Made by a program: the position numbers and the translations under genes | From: Bacillota bacterium | GTDB taxonomy: Bacteria; Bacillota; Clostridia; Lachnospirales; Anaerotignaceae | NCBI GenBank assembly: GCA_017547125.1 | Contig: JAFYQL010000111.1 | Span: 1-10,564 of the forward strand | Direction of reading: 5' to 3' | Length of the DNA: 10,564 nucleotides | The notes under the pieces: model-generated | What the model was told of the DNA's origin: nothing | The model's database searches: none | What the model saw: the letters and a program-made list of their open reading frames with translations, nothing else | Shown here: positions 1-7,029 of the stretch, in pieces | Layout: each line of letters opens with the position of its first letter | Numbering within the stretch: position 1 is the stretch's first letter

Positions 1-595
1 CTGCACCAGCACCTGCATGAGATGTAACGAAAACGATGATTATAAGAAGCATTACAACTAATGCCGGCATAGCTACTGATGAGAATTTTTCAATACCGCC
101 TTTGATACCGCCCATAACGATAAGTACAGTAAGAGCCATAAAGAGAGCATAGAAGATAAGCATTGTTTTGAAGTCATAGAGAAGGAAACCGAAGTATCCG
201 TTGCCTGCGCCTGCAAAACCATCCATACCGATAAGTGAAACGAAATATCCTACAGCATAACGTAATACCATACCGCCAAGCACGCTGTAGAAAGCAAGGA
301 TAAGGAACCCTGAAACAAGACCTGAATAACCCATCCAAGCATATTTTTTAGAAATTGACATATATGCGCCTACAACGCCGTGACCTGTTTTTCTGCCGAG
401 TGCAAGTTCACCAAGCATAACAACAACACCAACGCTTACAACAAGCGCAAGATAGATAAGAAGGAAAGCAAAACCGCCGCTTGCACCCATCTTATAAGGG
501 AAACCCCAGATATTGCCAAGACCAACTGCTGAGCCTACTGCAGCCATAAGGAAACCAAAGTTACTTCCCCACTGACCACGATTATTGTGTTCCAT
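1..595 (-). CDS. Sodium-dependent transporter, NSS (SNF) family, 5' part only
   Basis: This is the N-terminal 198 residues of a Na+-coupled transporter of the neurotransmitter:sodium symporter family (LeuT fold), which in bacteria usually imports amino acids. The reading frame is open to the window's left edge, so the C-terminal half or more is missing (family members are typically 450-500 residues). The start is ATG at 595-593 with an AGGAGG ribosome binding site 7-8 nt upstream. Residues 18-34 carry the hallmark unwound first membrane helix (AAVGSAVGLGNIWGFPY), whose backbone contributes to the sodium and substrate sites in LeuT. At least four further hydrophobic segments follow, with a GELALGRKTGHG loop near residues 62-73 typical of the family. 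The substrate cannot be read from this fragment. It is transcribed divergently from mutS2, from its own promoter. I am confident of the family, not of the substrate. Confidence 0.93.
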   Translation of the reverse strand, partial: MEHNNRGQWGSNFGFLMAAVGSAVGLGNIWGFPYKMGASGGFAFLLIYLALVVSVGVVVMLGELALGRKTGHGVVGAYMSISKKYAWMGYSGLVSGFLILAFYSVLGGMVLRYAVGYFVSLIGMDGFAGAGNGYFGFLLYDFKTMLIFYALFMALTVLIVMGGIKGGIEKFSSVAMPALVVMLLIIIVFVTSHAGAGA

Positions 596-613
596 TTAAA
601 AAACCTCCTAGAC

Positions 614-630
614 AGTGCATATTTTGCACT
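614..630 (-). promoter_or_regulatory. Perfect inverted repeat in the transporter leader (possible operator or RNA hairpin)
   Basis: AGTGCA (614-619) and TGCACT (625-630) are exact inverted repeats separated by 5 nt. The element lies roughly 11-27 nt downstream of the predicted start site and just upstream of the ribosome binding site. That position fits either a repressor operator acting as a roadblock or a small 6-bp hairpin in the 5' leader. There is no U-tract after it, so it is not an intrinsic terminator. I do not recognise it as the site of a known regulator. Confidence 0.45.
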
Positions 631-647
631 TTAAATTGTTAAAGTAT

Positions 648-676
648 ATTATATCACTAATATTGTAAAAATTCAA
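648..676 (-). promoter_or_regulatory. Sigma-A-type promoter of the NSS transporter gene
   Basis: Read on the minus strand, there is a TTGAAT -35 box (676-671), a 17-nt spacer and a perfect TATAAT -10 box (653-648). Transcription should start near 641, giving a leader of about 45 nt that contains an inverted repeat and the AGGAGG site. This is one of the best matches to the vegetative consensus in the window. Confidence 0.8.
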
Positions 677-795
677 TAATCATCATCGAAAAAATCTATA
701 ATGTGACGTAAAATTTGCTGAAATTAAAGGGAATTTTTGTGTTTGTGTAAAAAATAAAATGGTGCAGTGTTCACATAATGTTAAATCTTTGCAGG

Positions 796-824
796 TAGAA
801 AAATATGCAAAAAGGTGGTATTAT
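796..824 (+). promoter_or_regulatory. Candidate extended -10 promoter for the mutS2 unit
   Basis: TATTAT at 819-824 is preceded by TGG, making an extended -10 element. A weak -35 (TAGAAA, 796-801) lies 17 nt upstream. Transcription would begin near 831, about 30 nt before the mutS2 start. It is the only vegetative-type promoter of reasonable quality in front of the mutS2-regulator-kinase cluster. Confidence 0.55.
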
Positions 825-862
825 AAAAGGTAAGATTTAAAAATTAAGGATGGTTAGATTAA

Positions 863-3250
863 ATGAACGAAAAAGTGTTCAGAACTCTTGAATTTGATAA
901 AATACTTACAAAACTTGAAGGCTATGCAGTTTCTCCTATCGGGAAGGAATTGTCAAGACATCTTCGTCCTTCTGCTGAAGCATACGAAATAAACAAATGG
1001 CAGAATGAAACAAGTGATGCATACTCTATGATTATGCGCAAGGGAAACATTCCTCTTGGCGGACTTCATGAAATTCGTCCGCAAATTAAGAGGGTTTCTA
1101 TGGGCGGATGCCTTGGTATTGATGAGCTTATGAATATAGGCGAGTTTCTTTATGTGTGCCGTAAAGTTAAAAACTACTCAATAAACGAAAACAAAGACGA
1201 AAACTACCCATATATCAGTGAGTTTTTTGAAATTCTTATGCCTCTTACAAGGCTTGAAAAGGAAATAAGCCGTGTTATTATTTCCGAAACAGAAATTTCT
1301 GATGATGCTTCAAGTGAACTTAGAAGCATAAGACGTGAAATCAAAATTTCAAACGACAAAATCAGAGAACAGCTGAATATGATTATAAACTCACAGACGT
1401 ACAGAAATATGCTTCAGGATTATGTTATCACTATCCGTAACGACAGATACTGTGTGCCTGTAAAAAGTGAATACAGAAATGCCTTCAGCGGTATGATTCA
1501 CGATCAGTCAAACACAGGCTCAACTCTTTTCATAGAGCCTATGAGTGTTGTTCAGCTTAACAATAAAATCAGAGAACTTAAAATGCAGGAAAAGGCTGAA
1601 ATTGAAAAAATTCTTCAGGAACTTTCTGATATTGTGCGTGAAAACAGCGATGTGCTTTCAGCAAACCTTCAGCTTATAGGTCTGCTTGACTTTATATTTG
1701 CAAAAGGCAACCTTGCCATTGAAATGGAAGCAAGCAAGCCGGTATTTAACACAAGAGGATACATCAATATCAAGCGCGGACGCCATCCTCTTCTTGATAA
1801 AAAGACAGTTGTGCCTATTGATGTTTATCTCGGAAAAGAGTTTACAACACTTCTTATTACAGGTCCTAACACAGGGGGCAAAACAGTTGCTCTTAAGACA
1901 CTTGGTCTTTTCACAATAATGGGACAGGCAGGTCTTCATATACCTGCCTTTGATAACTCTGACCTTGCAGTGTTTGATAATGTCTTTGCTGATATCGGTG
2001 ATGAACAGAGCATTGAGCAGAATCTTTCAACATTCTCTGCTCACATGACAAATACAGTTTCAATACTTAAAAATGTAACTCCATATTCATTGGTGCTTTT
2101 TGACGAACTTGGTGCAGGTACTGACCCTGTTGAAGGTGCAGCGTTGGCTATGGCTGTTATTCAGAGCTTAAAGAAGAGAAACATCAGAACTGCAGTAACA
2201 ACACATTACAGTGAACTTAAGGTTTATGCTCTTTCAACTGAAGGAGTAGAAAACGGCAGCTGCGAGTTTGATGTGGAAAGCCTTAAACCAACATACAAGC
2301 TTCTTATAGGTATTCCTGGCAAGAGTAATGCTTTTGCTATTTCAAAACGCCTTGGCCTTGGCGATGATATTATCGAAAGTGCAAAAGACTTTATCAAGAG
2401 CGATGAGGCTAAGTTTGAAGATGTTATTGCAGATCTTGAAATAAGCAAGAAAACTGTTGTTTATGAACAGGAAAGAGCTGAGCTTTACAGAAAAGAAGCC
2501 GAAAGCCTTAAAAAAGAAGTTGAAAAACAGAAAAAGAAAATAGAAGACCAGAAAGAAAAGATACTTGCTTCAGCCAGAGAAGAAGCCAAAATGATTTATC
2601 AGAAGGCTAAGGAAGAGGCCGATGCAATTATTAAAGAAATGAACCGTGATGCAAGGGAAAAAGCAAGTCAGCATAAGATGAATGAAAGCCGACAGAAGCT
2701 TAAAAACTCTCTTGCAGATGCCGACAGTGAAATTAACAAGCTTCTTGCAAAACGCAAGAAAAAAGGCAAAGCACCTGAAACACTTAATGTTGGCGACAGT
2801 GTTTATGTTATTTCGCTTGATACTCACGCAAATGTTATTTCACTGCCTGATGAAAAGAAAGAAGTATTTGTTCAGGCAGGTATTATGAAGTTTAAAGTGC
2901 CTATGGCTGAGCTTGTGCTTGATGATTTCTCAGTTCAGGAAAATAGTATGAAAAACAGCCCTAAACAGAACGTTTCAACAAAGGTTCGTGCAAACAAGAG
3001 CTATGGTATCAAAACAGAAATCGATTGCCGCGGTCAGCTTGTTGATGAAGCTATCGGAAACATCGACAAATATATTGACGATGCATACCTTGCAGGGCTT
3101 AAAAAGGTTACTATCATTCACGGCAAGGGTACAGGTGCACTTAGAAGTGCAGTACAGAATTATCTCAGAATGAACTCACACGTCAAGAGTCATCGACCGG
3201 GTACATACGGCGAAGGAGAAACAGGGGTAACCATAGTTGAACTTAAATAA
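863..3250 (+). CDS. mutS2: MutS2 family ATPase with C-terminal Smr domain
   Basis: MutS2 is a MutS-related ATPase that lacks the mismatch-recognition domain. In different bacteria it has been shown to suppress homologous recombination and, in Bacillus subtilis, to rescue collided ribosomes. The 795 residues match the usual 780-800. The lever/core region occupies about residues 1-300. The ATPase follows, with Walker A GPNTGGKT at 334-341, Walker B LVLFDE (D414, E415) followed by LGAGTDP, and a TTHYSELK switch segment. A long charged coiled coil spans roughly 515-640. A KOW-like beta segment follows at about 645-690, and the Smr domain covers about 718-795, with HGKGTG at 753-758. The usual Smr 'LDLR' motif reads IDCR here (720-723). 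The start is supported by an AAGGATGG site 9 nt upstream. The response-regulator gene begins 14 nt after the stop, which indicates cotranscription. Confidence 0.97.
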   Translation: MNEKVFRTLEFDKILTKLEGYAVSPIGKELSRHLRPSAEAYEINKWQNETSDAYSMIMRKGNIPLGGLHEIRPQIKRVSMGGCLGIDELMNIGEFLYVCRKVKNYSINENKDENYPYISEFFEILMPLTRLEKEISRVIISETEISDDASSELRSIRREIKISNDKIREQLNMIINSQTYRNMLQDYVITIRNDRYCVPVKSEYRNAFSGMIHDQSNTGSTLFIEPMSVVQLNNKIRELKMQEKAEIEKILQELSDIVRENSDVLSANLQLIGLLDFIFAKGNLAIEMEASKPVFNTRGYINIKRGRHPLLDKKTVVPIDVYLGKEFTTLLITGPNTGGKTVALKTLGLFTIMGQAGLHIPAFDNSDLAVFDNVFADIGDEQSIEQNLSTFSAHMTNTVSILKNVTPYSLVLFDELGAGTDPVEGAALAMAVIQSLKKRNIRTAVTTHYSELKVYALSTEGVENGSCEFDVESLKPTYKLLIGIPGKSNAFAISKRLGLGDDIIESAKDFIKSDEAKFEDVIADLEISKKTVVYEQERAELYRKEAESLKKEVEKQKKKIEDQKEKILASAREEAKMIYQKAKEEADAIIKEMNRDAREKASQHKMNESRQKLKNSLADADSEINKLLAKRKKKGKAPETLNVGDSVYVISLDTHANVISLPDEKKEVFVQAGIMKFKVPMAELVLDDFSVQENSMKNSPKQNVSTKVRANKSYGIKTEIDCRGQLVDEAIGNIDKYIDDAYLAGLKKVTIIHGKGTGALRSAVQNYLRMNSHVKSHRPGTYGEGETGVTIVELK

Positions 3251-3264
3251 AGGAGGCGAAAGAT

Positions 3265-3960
3265 ATGTCTGAAAAATCAAAAATACTTATAGTTGATGAT
3301 GATGAACATATTGCAGAGCTTATAAGCCTTTATCTTTTAAGAGAAGGTTATGATACAAAAGAAGTTTACAACGGTACAGATGCAATAAAGGCTTTTGGCG
3401 AATACAAGCCTGACCTTATTATGCTTGATATTATGCTTCCGGGCATTGACGGATACGGAGTGTGCCGTGAAATCAGAAAAACAAGCGGTGTGCCTATTAT
3501 TATGCTCACAGCAAAGGGTGACACAATAGACAAGGTGCTTGGTCTTGAACTTGGCGCAGATGACTATATGGTTAAGCCATTTGATCCAAAGGAACTTACC
3601 GCACGAGTTAAGGCGGTTTTAAGACGCTTTGACAAAACTATGGTTGTGCCTAAGGTTGACGAAAATATACTTGCTTTTGATAATCTTGAAATTAACCTTA
3701 CAAACTATACAGTAACATACCACGGCGAAATGCTCAGTTTTCCGCCTAAGGAATTTGAACTTCTCTATTTCCTTGCAAAAAGACCTAATCAGGTTTTCAC
3801 AAGAGATCAGCTTCTTGATAAAATATGGGGCTATGAATATATAGGCGACACAAGAACTGTTGACGTTCATATCAAGAGAATAAGAGAAAAGTTTGATAAA
3901 GGCGACAAATGGAATGTAAAAACCGTTTGGGGCGTTGGATATAAATTTGAGGTGAACTAA
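3265..3960 (+). CDS. OmpR/PhoB-family response regulator
   Basis: This is a 231-residue DNA-binding response regulator, the output half of a two-component system. The N-terminal receiver domain (about 5-118) shows the acidic pocket D11-D13, phosphoacceptor D55 (in LIMLDIMLPG), switch T82 and K104 (in MVKPF), so phosphorylation chemistry looks intact. After a linker, residues about 132-229 form a winged-helix DNA-binding domain, ending in the characteristic TRTVDVHIKRIREKF recognition helix and a VWGVGYKFE hairpin. An AGGAGG site at 3251-3256 directly follows the mutS2 stop codon, 8 nt before the ATG. No promoter is visible in the 14-nt gap, so expression is inferred to be from the mutS2 promoter or from within mutS2. 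The neighbouring kinase gene is the evident partner. The target genes and signal are unknown, and similarity to PhoP/WalR-type regulators is only at family level. Confidence 0.96.
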   Translation: MSEKSKILIVDDDEHIAELISLYLLREGYDTKEVYNGTDAIKAFGEYKPDLIMLDIMLPGIDGYGVCREIRKTSGVPIIMLTAKGDTIDKVLGLELGADDYMVKPFDPKELTARVKAVLRRFDKTMVVPKVDENILAFDNLEINLTNYTVTYHGEMLSFPPKEFELLYFLAKRPNQVFTRDQLLDKIWGYEYIGDTRTVDVHIKRIREKFDKGDKWNVKTVWGVGYKFEVN

Positions 3961-3965
3961 CCTTT

Positions 3966-5390
3966 ATGAAAAGAAAAAGTCTTGTCAGAAAACAGATGAT
4001 GCTCTATTTATGGGTAATAATGCTTACATTCAGCAGCTTTGCCTTGGGACTTGGTACAGTGTATACCAACAAGGCGATGAAGGAGCAGGAACAGCAGTTT
4101 ATAATACAGGGCGAAAGATTTAACGAAAGCATGAATGCTTTATACTATGCCGGTGTTGTGGATATGAACCGTGTTACATTTGAACTGCAGGTAATAGAGC
4201 AGTATATGGAAGCCAATGTTTTCTTTATAAATAGAGAAGGCGAGGTTTCTATGGTTTCGCCGGGTATTGATGAAGAATGGGTGGGCAAAACCATAAATGA
4301 CCAGGCAGTTGAAATAGTTTTGAGCGGAAACGTGGCAACGGTTACAGGTAAGGTTGGAGGCATGTTTAAAGACCCGACACTTACAGTTGGCTACCCGATA
4401 AGAATTGGCGACAGGCTTGTGGGCGGAATTTTTATGAGCAAATCTGTTTCGCTTATTAAAGAAGCAACAGGTGAGATTAACGAGCTTGTTATTGGGCTTA
4501 CTATTCCTGCCATACTTGTAAGCATTATGCTGATATATGTTTTTACCAGGGTAATGGTAAATTCAATAAATATGGTAAATAAAGCTGCACGAGTAATTGC
4601 CGACGGAAACTTTGACCAGAGAATTGAATATTATTCCAATGATGAAATCGGCGAGCTTGCAGACAGTTTCAATTATATGGTACAAAGGCTTGAAGAAAAC
4701 GAGAAGGGACGTCAGGAGTTTATTGCAAACGTATCTCACGACCTTCGTTCACCTCTTACAAGCATTCAGGGATTTATCGGTGCCATTGCCGACGGAACAA
4801 TACCTCCTGAAAAGCATCAGAAGTACTTTGACATCGTGCTTGAAGAAACAGGCCGACTTACAAAGCTTGCCAACGATATGGTTGATGCAAGCCGTGCGGA
4901 TGCAGGTGCTCTAGTGCTTGAAAGATGTAACTTTGATGTCAACGAAATCATCAGAGACAGCCTTGATAGTATGGAACACCGTATGAAGCAGAAAAAGATA
5001 GAGGCAAATGTGATTTTTGCTGAAGCTGTTACGGAAGTTAATGCTGACCCTAACAAAATACAGCGAGTTATGCAAAATCTCCTTGATAATGCGGTTAAGT
5101 TTACTGAAAACGGCGGAGAAATTACTGTTGAAACAAAGCTTAAAGGCAGCAAGGTGTACGTAAGCGTTAAGGATAACGGCATAGGAATAAAAGAAGAAGA
5201 AAGAAAACGTGTTTTCGAAAGATTCTTTAAAGCCGATACATCACGCGGACTTGACAAAACAGGTGTGGGTCTTGGTCTTTCAATTGTAAAAGAGTTTGTA
5301 AGAGCTCACGGCGAAATGATAGAGGTAAAGAGTAAAGAAGGAAAAGGGACAGAATTCACATTTACACTTGAAAGAATAAAGAAAAGATAG
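3966..5390 (+). CDS. Membrane sensor histidine kinase (partner of the upstream response regulator)
   Basis: This is a 474-residue HAMP-containing histidine kinase. A short basic N-terminus leads into a first membrane helix (about 11-33). An extracytoplasmic sensing region of roughly 140 residues (35-172), possibly PAS/Cache-like, is followed by a second membrane helix (about 174-197) and a HAMP linker (about 198-250). The dimerisation domain carries phosphoacceptor H258 in NVSHDLRSPL. The catalytic domain shows an N box (LLDN, N375), a G1 box DNGIGI (403-408) with an F box ERFFKAD after it, and a G2 box GVGLGLS (433-439). All catalytic motifs are intact. The ATG is 5 nt after the regulator's stop, and its ribosome binding site (GAGGTGA, 3949-3955) lies inside the end of the regulator gene, so translation is probably coupled. 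The architecture resembles PhoR/WalK/ResE-type kinases. The signal is unknown. A strong terminator follows. Confidence 0.95.
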   Translation: MKRKSLVRKQMMLYLWVIMLTFSSFALGLGTVYTNKAMKEQEQQFIIQGERFNESMNALYYAGVVDMNRVTFELQVIEQYMEANVFFINREGEVSMVSPGIDEEWVGKTINDQAVEIVLSGNVATVTGKVGGMFKDPTLTVGYPIRIGDRLVGGIFMSKSVSLIKEATGEINELVIGLTIPAILVSIMLIYVFTRVMVNSINMVNKAARVIADGNFDQRIEYYSNDEIGELADSFNYMVQRLEENEKGRQEFIANVSHDLRSPLTSIQGFIGAIADGTIPPEKHQKYFDIVLEETGRLTKLANDMVDASRADAGALVLERCNFDVNEIIRDSLDSMEHRMKQKKIEANVIFAEAVTEVNADPNKIQRVMQNLLDNAVKFTENGGEITVETKLKGSKVYVSVKDNGIGIKEEERKRVFERFFKADTSRGLDKTGVGLGLSIVKEFVRAHGEMIEVKSKEGKGTEFTFTLERIKKR

Positions 5391-5401
5391 TAGAAATTAA
5401 C

Positions 5402-5439
5402 AAAAAGCACTTAAAAAGACAATTTTAAGTGCTTTTTTT
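5402..5439 (+). terminator. Intrinsic terminator of the mutS2-regulator-kinase unit
   Basis: An 11-bp perfect stem (5406-5416 with 5423-5433, core AGCACTT/AAGTGCT) encloses the 6-nt loop AGACAA and is followed by seven T residues (5433-5439). The A-run upstream of the stem would extend pairing into the U-tract. It begins 12 nt after the kinase stop codon and separates the kinase from the permease gene. Confidence 0.92.
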
Positions 5440-5456
5440 ATTTTATTGTGTTAGAA

Positions 5457-5485
5457 TGTAAAAGGTATTACTTATTTATTATAAT
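5457..5485 (+). promoter_or_regulatory. Candidate promoter of the NCS2 permease gene
   Basis: A perfect TATAAT sits at 5480-5485. The best-placed -35 (TGTAAA, 5457-5462, 17-nt spacer) is poor, matching 3 of 6 bases. The predicted start near 5492 leaves a leader of only about 17 nt, containing the AAGGGG ribosome binding site (5496-5501). There is therefore no room for a purine riboswitch in this leader. Confidence 0.5.
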
Positions 5486-5508
5486 AATATGAGAAAAGGG
5501 GTTTTGAA

Positions 5509-6843
5509 ATGAGTTTTTTAGAAAAAACATTCAAACTTAAAGAACACGGAACTACAGTGAGAACTGAAGTTTATGCCGGTCTCACAACATTCATGACTAT
5601 GGCATACATCCTTGTTGTTAACCCAAGCATTTTAAGTGCTGCAGGTATGGATGCAGGTGCTCTTTTAACAACAACAGCAATTGCATCAGCACTTGGTACA
5701 TTCTGTATGGCATTTTTTGCAAACTATCCATTTGCACTTGCTCCAGGTATGGGTCTTAATGCATTCCTTGCTTACACAGTAGTTCTTGGTATGGGCTATT
5801 CATGGCAGACAGCTCTTACAGCAGTATTTGTTGAAGGTCTTATTTTCATCCTTCTTTCAGCTGTTAACGTAAGAGAAGCTATCTTCAATGCAATTCCTTT
5901 TACACTTAAAAAAGCAGTTAGCGTTGGTATCGGTCTTTTCATTGCATTTATCGGTATGCAGAATGCAGGTATCATCATCAACAACGACTCAACACTTGTT
6001 GGCCTTGGCAATGTAACAAGCGTTCCGGTTGCACTTGCTCTTATCGGAACAATTATTTCTGTATGGCTTGTAATCAAAAAAGTTAAGGGTGCTCTTCTTT
6101 TTGGTATACTCATTACATATGCACTTGGTATTTTATGTCAGCTTGCAGGTATTTATGTGGTAGACCCAGCAAATGGTGCTTACTCACTTATTCCATCAGG
6201 TATCGTATCAGCTCCACCTTCAATTGCACCAATTTTCTGCAAATTTGATTTCTCAAATGTATTCTCATTTGAATTCCTTGTTGTAGTTGTGTCATTCCTT
6301 TTCGTTGACATCTTCGACACACTTGGAACACTTATCGGTGTATCTTCAAAAGCAGGTTTCCTTGATAAAGACGGCAAACTTCCAAAAATCAAAGGCGCTC
6401 TTATGGCAGACGCTATTGCCACAACAGCAGGTGCTGCTCTTGGTACATCAACAGTAACAACATTCGTTGAATCAGCATCAGGTGTTGCTGACGGCGGTAG
6501 AACAGGTCTTACAAGCGTAACAGCAGGTATTCTTTTCCTTCTTGCTCTTATCTTCACACCTGTTATCACAACTATTCCATCATTTGCAACAACACCAGCA
6601 CTTATCACAGTTGGTCTTTTCATGGTTGAACAGGTATCAGAAATCGACTTCAGCGATTACACAGAAGGCTTCCCAGCATTCATCTGCTTCACAATGATGA
6701 TCGTTGCATACAGCATTTCAGAAGGTATCGTATTTGGTATCCTCAGCTACGTTATTCTTAAACTTTTATCAGGCAGAAGAAAAGAAGTTAGCCCAGTGCT
6801 TATCATTATCGCTATTCTTTTCTTAATTAAACTTGTTGCTTAA
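5509..6843 (+). CDS. NCS2 purine permease, AzgA/PbuG type
   Basis: This is a 444-residue polytopic membrane protein of the nucleobase:cation symporter-2 superfamily, AzgA-like branch, whose members import hypoxanthine, guanine or adenine. Family features include the N-terminal TTFMTMAYILVVNP segment (about 26-39), APGMGLNAF (78-86), the FVDIFDTLGTLIG helix (about 265-277) with D267/D270, and the GTSTVTTFVESASG stretch with E321. The latter two acidic helices form the substrate region in homologues. About 12-14 hydrophobic segments and normal family length indicate an intact protein. It salvages purine bases, matching the purH gene 186 nt downstream. A terminator lies upstream and no independent terminator separates it from the purH leader, so read-through into the ZTP riboswitch is possible. 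Exact substrate preference (hypoxanthine/guanine versus adenine) cannot be decided from sequence alone. Confidence 0.93.
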   Translation: MSFLEKTFKLKEHGTTVRTEVYAGLTTFMTMAYILVVNPSILSAAGMDAGALLTTTAIASALGTFCMAFFANYPFALAPGMGLNAFLAYTVVLGMGYSWQTALTAVFVEGLIFILLSAVNVREAIFNAIPFTLKKAVSVGIGLFIAFIGMQNAGIIINNDSTLVGLGNVTSVPVALALIGTIISVWLVIKKVKGALLFGILITYALGILCQLAGIYVVDPANGAYSLIPSGIVSAPPSIAPIFCKFDFSNVFSFEFLVVVVSFLFVDIFDTLGTLIGVSSKAGFLDKDGKLPKIKGALMADAIATTAGAALGTSTVTTFVESASGVADGGRTGLTSVTAGILFLLALIFTPVITTIPSFATTPALITVGLFMVEQVSEIDFSDYTEGFPAFICFTMMIVAYSISEGIVFGILSYVILKLLSGRRKEVSPVLIIIAILFLIKLVA

Positions 6844-6849
6844 TGAGCC

Positions 6850-6878
6850 TTGACGGGTTTTGATAAAAACTATAAAAT
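6850..6878 (+). promoter_or_regulatory. Promoter for the ZTP riboswitch-purH transcript
   Basis: TTGACG (6850-6855) and TAAAAT (6873-6878) each match the vegetative consensus at 5 of 6 bases, with an ideal 17-nt spacer. The box begins 7 nt after the permease stop codon. Transcription should start near 6885, about 20 nt before the first riboswitch helix. Confidence 0.75.
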
Positions 6879-6903
6879 ATTATTGTAAATTGAATTTAAA
6901 ATG

Positions 6904-6998
6904 CCTATATAACCGGCGGAAGTGGAATTGACCACAGGGAGTATAGGATAGTTAAAGCCGACCGCCTGGGCACAAATATTTGCTCAGGGGCCGGCTTT
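6904..6998 (+). ncRNA. ZTP (pfl) riboswitch in the purH leader
   Basis: The leader contains the diagnostic pfl/ZTP sequence CCGCCTGGGCA (6962-6972) together with the expected structure. P1 is CCTATA (6904-6909) with TATAGG (6942-6947). P2 is GTGG (6922-6925) with CCAC (6932-6935), followed by the conserved AGGGAG-type joint. The pseudoknot GGCGG (6915-6919) pairs with CCGCC (6962-6966) of the P3 loop, and GCC/GGC (6957-6959 with 6969-6971) can close P3. Members of this class bind ZTP or ZMP (AICAR), which accumulate when 10-formyl-tetrahydrofolate is short, and activate folate and purine genes. PurH consumes AICAR using 10-formyl-THF, so the context is exactly right. The overlapping terminator predicts an ON switch: ligand holds P3 and the pseudoknot and prevents termination. 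Confidence 0.93.
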
Positions 6999-7006
6999 TA
7001 TTTTTT
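6954..7006 (+). terminator. Riboswitch-controlled intrinsic terminator before purH
   Basis: AAAGCCG (6954-6960) pairs with CGGCTTT (6992-6998), and CCTGGGCA (6965-6972) pairs with TGCTCAGG (6981-6988) with one G-U pair. The resulting long stem is followed by an interrupted T-run (6996-7006). Both stem segments consume bases needed for ZTP-riboswitch P3 and the pseudoknot strand CCGCC, so terminator and ligand-bound aptamer are mutually exclusive. Confidence 0.88.
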
Positions 7007-7029
7007 ACATACGAAATGGAGGATTTGAA

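Larger units (their letters stand above)
596..862. other. Divergent intergenic region between the NSS transporter gene and mutS2
   Basis: This 267-nt AT-rich region holds the transporter's ribosome binding site, inverted repeat and promoter on the minus strand (601-676) and the candidate mutS2 promoter (796-824) and ribosome binding site (846-853) on the plus strand. Between about 680 and 790 I see no gene, structured RNA or terminator. Confidence 0.7.

Noticed and set aside
697..702. Perfect TATAAT hexamer on the plus strand upstream of mutS2
   Set aside because: No acceptable -35 at 16-18 nt, no extended TG, and it would give a 150-nt leader with no visible structure; the extended -10 site at 819-824 is better.
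1658..1939. Cysteine-rich 93-codon open frame on the minus strand inside mutS2
   Set aside because: It lies wholly antisense to the conserved ATPase core, has no ribosome binding site I can support, and its cysteines reflect mutS2 codon bias read backwards.
5391..5508. Possible guanine/adenine riboswitch before the purine permease
   Set aside because: The gap holds only a terminator hairpin and a promoter; none of the purine-aptamer core sequences or three-way junction is present.
6180..6623. 147-codon minus-strand frame within the NCS2 permease
   Set aside because: It is a shadow of the strongly biased permease codons (low-complexity Thr/Val/Ala/Pro); no independent support.
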